Shown: piece by piece, positions 62,751 to 64,000 of the stretch
Layout: the number at the start of each line of letters is the position of its first letter
How positions within the stretch are numbered: position 1 is the first letter of the stretch
Assembly (NCBI GenBank): GCA_021927905.1
Contig: BLLK01000019.1
Location: forward strand, 248,001 to 312,000
DNA from: Chaetoceros tenuissimus
Lineage: Eukaryota; Bacillariophyta; Thalassiosirophyceae; Chaetocerotales; Chaetocerotaceae
Length of the DNA stretch: 64,000 nucleotides
Direction: 5' to 3'
Program-made: the position numbers and the translations under genes
The notes under the pieces: model-generated
The model's database searches: none
Seen by the model: only the letters and a program-made list of their open reading frames with translations
Told to the model about the DNA's origin: nothing

Positions 62751-63520
62751 ATTTGTGTATATAAATTTAATATCAGATGAGAACAAATTCAAATAGTAGA
62801 GAGTATAGGTAAATAACTGAAAGATATGGTTCTTTTTTTGATGTGCAAAACATGCAATCATTGTAGAGTTAGTTGAGATTCACGAGGAGTGTGTCGGGGT
62901 TCGGGTTCTTTCGGCGCGAAATAATGAGAAGTCTCATCTCCTTACCCGACAAACATTCCGTCATTGTTTCTAAAAATAATCTTGGCACTGGTTCATACAA
63001 TTAAATTTCCAATCTAGTCTACAGAAAAGCTTGAATTTCAAAAAGATTTATTATTTACGCTCAATCGCTCAATAGTGCTTTTTTCCGGTTTCAAGCGTGA
63101 TTGGCGAATTTAGCTTGGAGCCATCGGGAAAACGTAAGAAACCGAAAATTGGAAAATATTTTTGAAAAAAGTTTTTCTCCCGAAACTTTGAACAGAATTT
63201 CGGTGAAAAACTGTAAGAAATCAGTTAAATCTTGCTATTTATGTGTTTCAACCACATTTGCGTCATTTCATTTCATCCCTATATATTCTTGTAGTATTCG
63301 CACAGCTCAAAGCTACAAGTATGCTGTTTTCAAGTCTTCAAGTGTAATCTTAATGAGCATACTACGAGGAAAGTAGATGCTAGTATTTGTCAGAAATAAA
63401 AAAGGTGATAATTTGTCGTAGTAGAGCTCGGAGTTTCATCATTCGTGTATGTATCCCGTTAAAAACCCATATCAGCGATCAATTCGTTTGAAAGCGTACT
63501 ACTCCACAATTCTACAAATT
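62751..63520. other. Intergenic region
   Basis: Promoter of the minus-strand gene, then AT-rich DNA. A plus-strand frame at 63101-63376 lacks protein-like features. Nothing else was supported. Confidence 0.35.
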
Positions 63521-63620
63521 CTTAAATATTCTTAAATATTCTTAAATATTCTTAAATATTCTTAAATATTCTTAAATATTCTTAAATATTCTTAAATATT
63601 CTTAAATATTCTTAAATATT
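63521..63620 (+). repeat. 10-bp tandem repeat (CTTAAATATT) x 10
   Basis: Ten perfect head-to-tail copies of CTTAAATATT, with a diverged eleventh (CTTACAAAAT). Directly after it come GACGGCCGTC (a 10-bp palindrome, 63633-63642) and two copies of GTCAGCTTTT. The perfect copies imply recent expansion by slippage. Confidence 0.95.
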
Positions 63621-63624
63621 CTTA

Positions 63625-64000
63625 CAAAATCTGACGGCCGTCAGCTTTTGTCAGCTTTTGTCAGAATATTTCAGATTTTGAAAATATTCGCACCATATAA
63701 AAATTCAAAAGTGAAGGTGATAAGGAACGACTCCTGCAGAGGAAAATATATGTTCGCTCGTCTACGATTTGTGATATGATTGGATAAGCTAAATCAATCA
63801 TTTACGAAAGTAGAGCATTTTTTATGGAGCAAAAATTTTAATCTGAGTAGTGGTGTTCTTTCTGTAATACTTCAATGAAGACTAGTATCTAGTAGTACTA
63901 GTCAAGCGAGCAAAGAGAGTACGTAAAGGTTTGGCAGTCAGAAAAAAGAAAATCATAAGGAGACTTGTGAGACTAGGGGTGATGGAATGAAAACCGGTTG
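63625..64000. other. Non-coding end of window
   Basis: AT-rich with short direct repeats next to the satellite. No gene is supported to the window end. Confidence 0.35.

Noticed and set aside
63521-63620. CRISPR-like regular array
   Set aside because: The units are directly adjacent with no unique spacers; it is a simple tandem repeat in eukaryotic DNA.

Overview
This window looks like nuclear DNA of a diatom, probably a centric form of the Chaetoceros type; that placement is an inference from content. It is AT-rich (about 60 percent or more by eye) and gene-dense (about 30 genes in 64 kb, on both strands). Introns are short GT-AG introns of 56-176 nt. Several predicted N-termini have a signal peptide followed by an ASAF-like motif (SRAFA, SIAFS, SFAFT), which is how diatoms address proteins to the plastid. 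Families typical of diatoms are present: helicase-associated repeats, PT-rich proteins with ShK-like ends, GCC2/GCC3 repeat receptors and single-domain cation channels.

Layout. 0-13 kb: a decaying 7TM receptor (-), a long disordered multi-exon gene with an in-frame TGA (+), an M32 carboxypeptidase (+), a large beta-propeller-like nuclear protein (-), an intact second copy of the 7TM receptor (+) and a cupin (-). 13-26 kb: a formylglycine-type sulfatase (-), a secretory SET protein (+), a ureide-permease-like transporter (-), two MYND zinc-finger paralogues (+) around a membrane protein (-), an MDR-type reductase (-) and a MAPR/cytochrome b5-like protein (+). 26-38 kb: a plastid-type EF-hand/Gly-rich protein (-) beside an A-B repeat family, a secreted Cys-rich/PT-rich protein (+), a protein kinase (+), a RING plus four helicase-associated repeat protein (+), a polytopic membrane protein (+) and a UBAC2-like rhomboid pseudoprotease (-). 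38-47 kb: two related receptor genes (-), each with a multipass membrane domain and a cytoplasmic TIR domain; the upstream one also carries about 25 GCC2/GCC3 Cys-rich units. 47-57 kb: mitochondrial bL33 (+), a CREST-superfamily membrane protein (-), a disordered protein (+), a single-domain voltage-gated cation channel (-), an MgtE/SLC41 transporter (+) and a patatin-like lipase (-). 57-64 kb: a second secreted PT-rich/ShK protein (-) whose 3' end and flank are an inverted duplicate of the 30 kb gene, a fold-back repeat cluster, a membrane-protein relic, a strictosidine-synthase-like protein (-) and a 10-bp satellite.

These genes do not form an operon-like pathway. The common theme is sensing and the cell surface: 7TM receptors, TIR receptors, a cation channel, a kinase and secreted Cys-rich proteins. 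The most striking system is the tandem pair of TIR receptors.

Caution: at least seven genes are broken by small indels, many at homopolymer runs. Part of this may be uncorrected long-read error rather than real gene decay. Splice sites were placed by eye, by joining frames at GT-AG sites.
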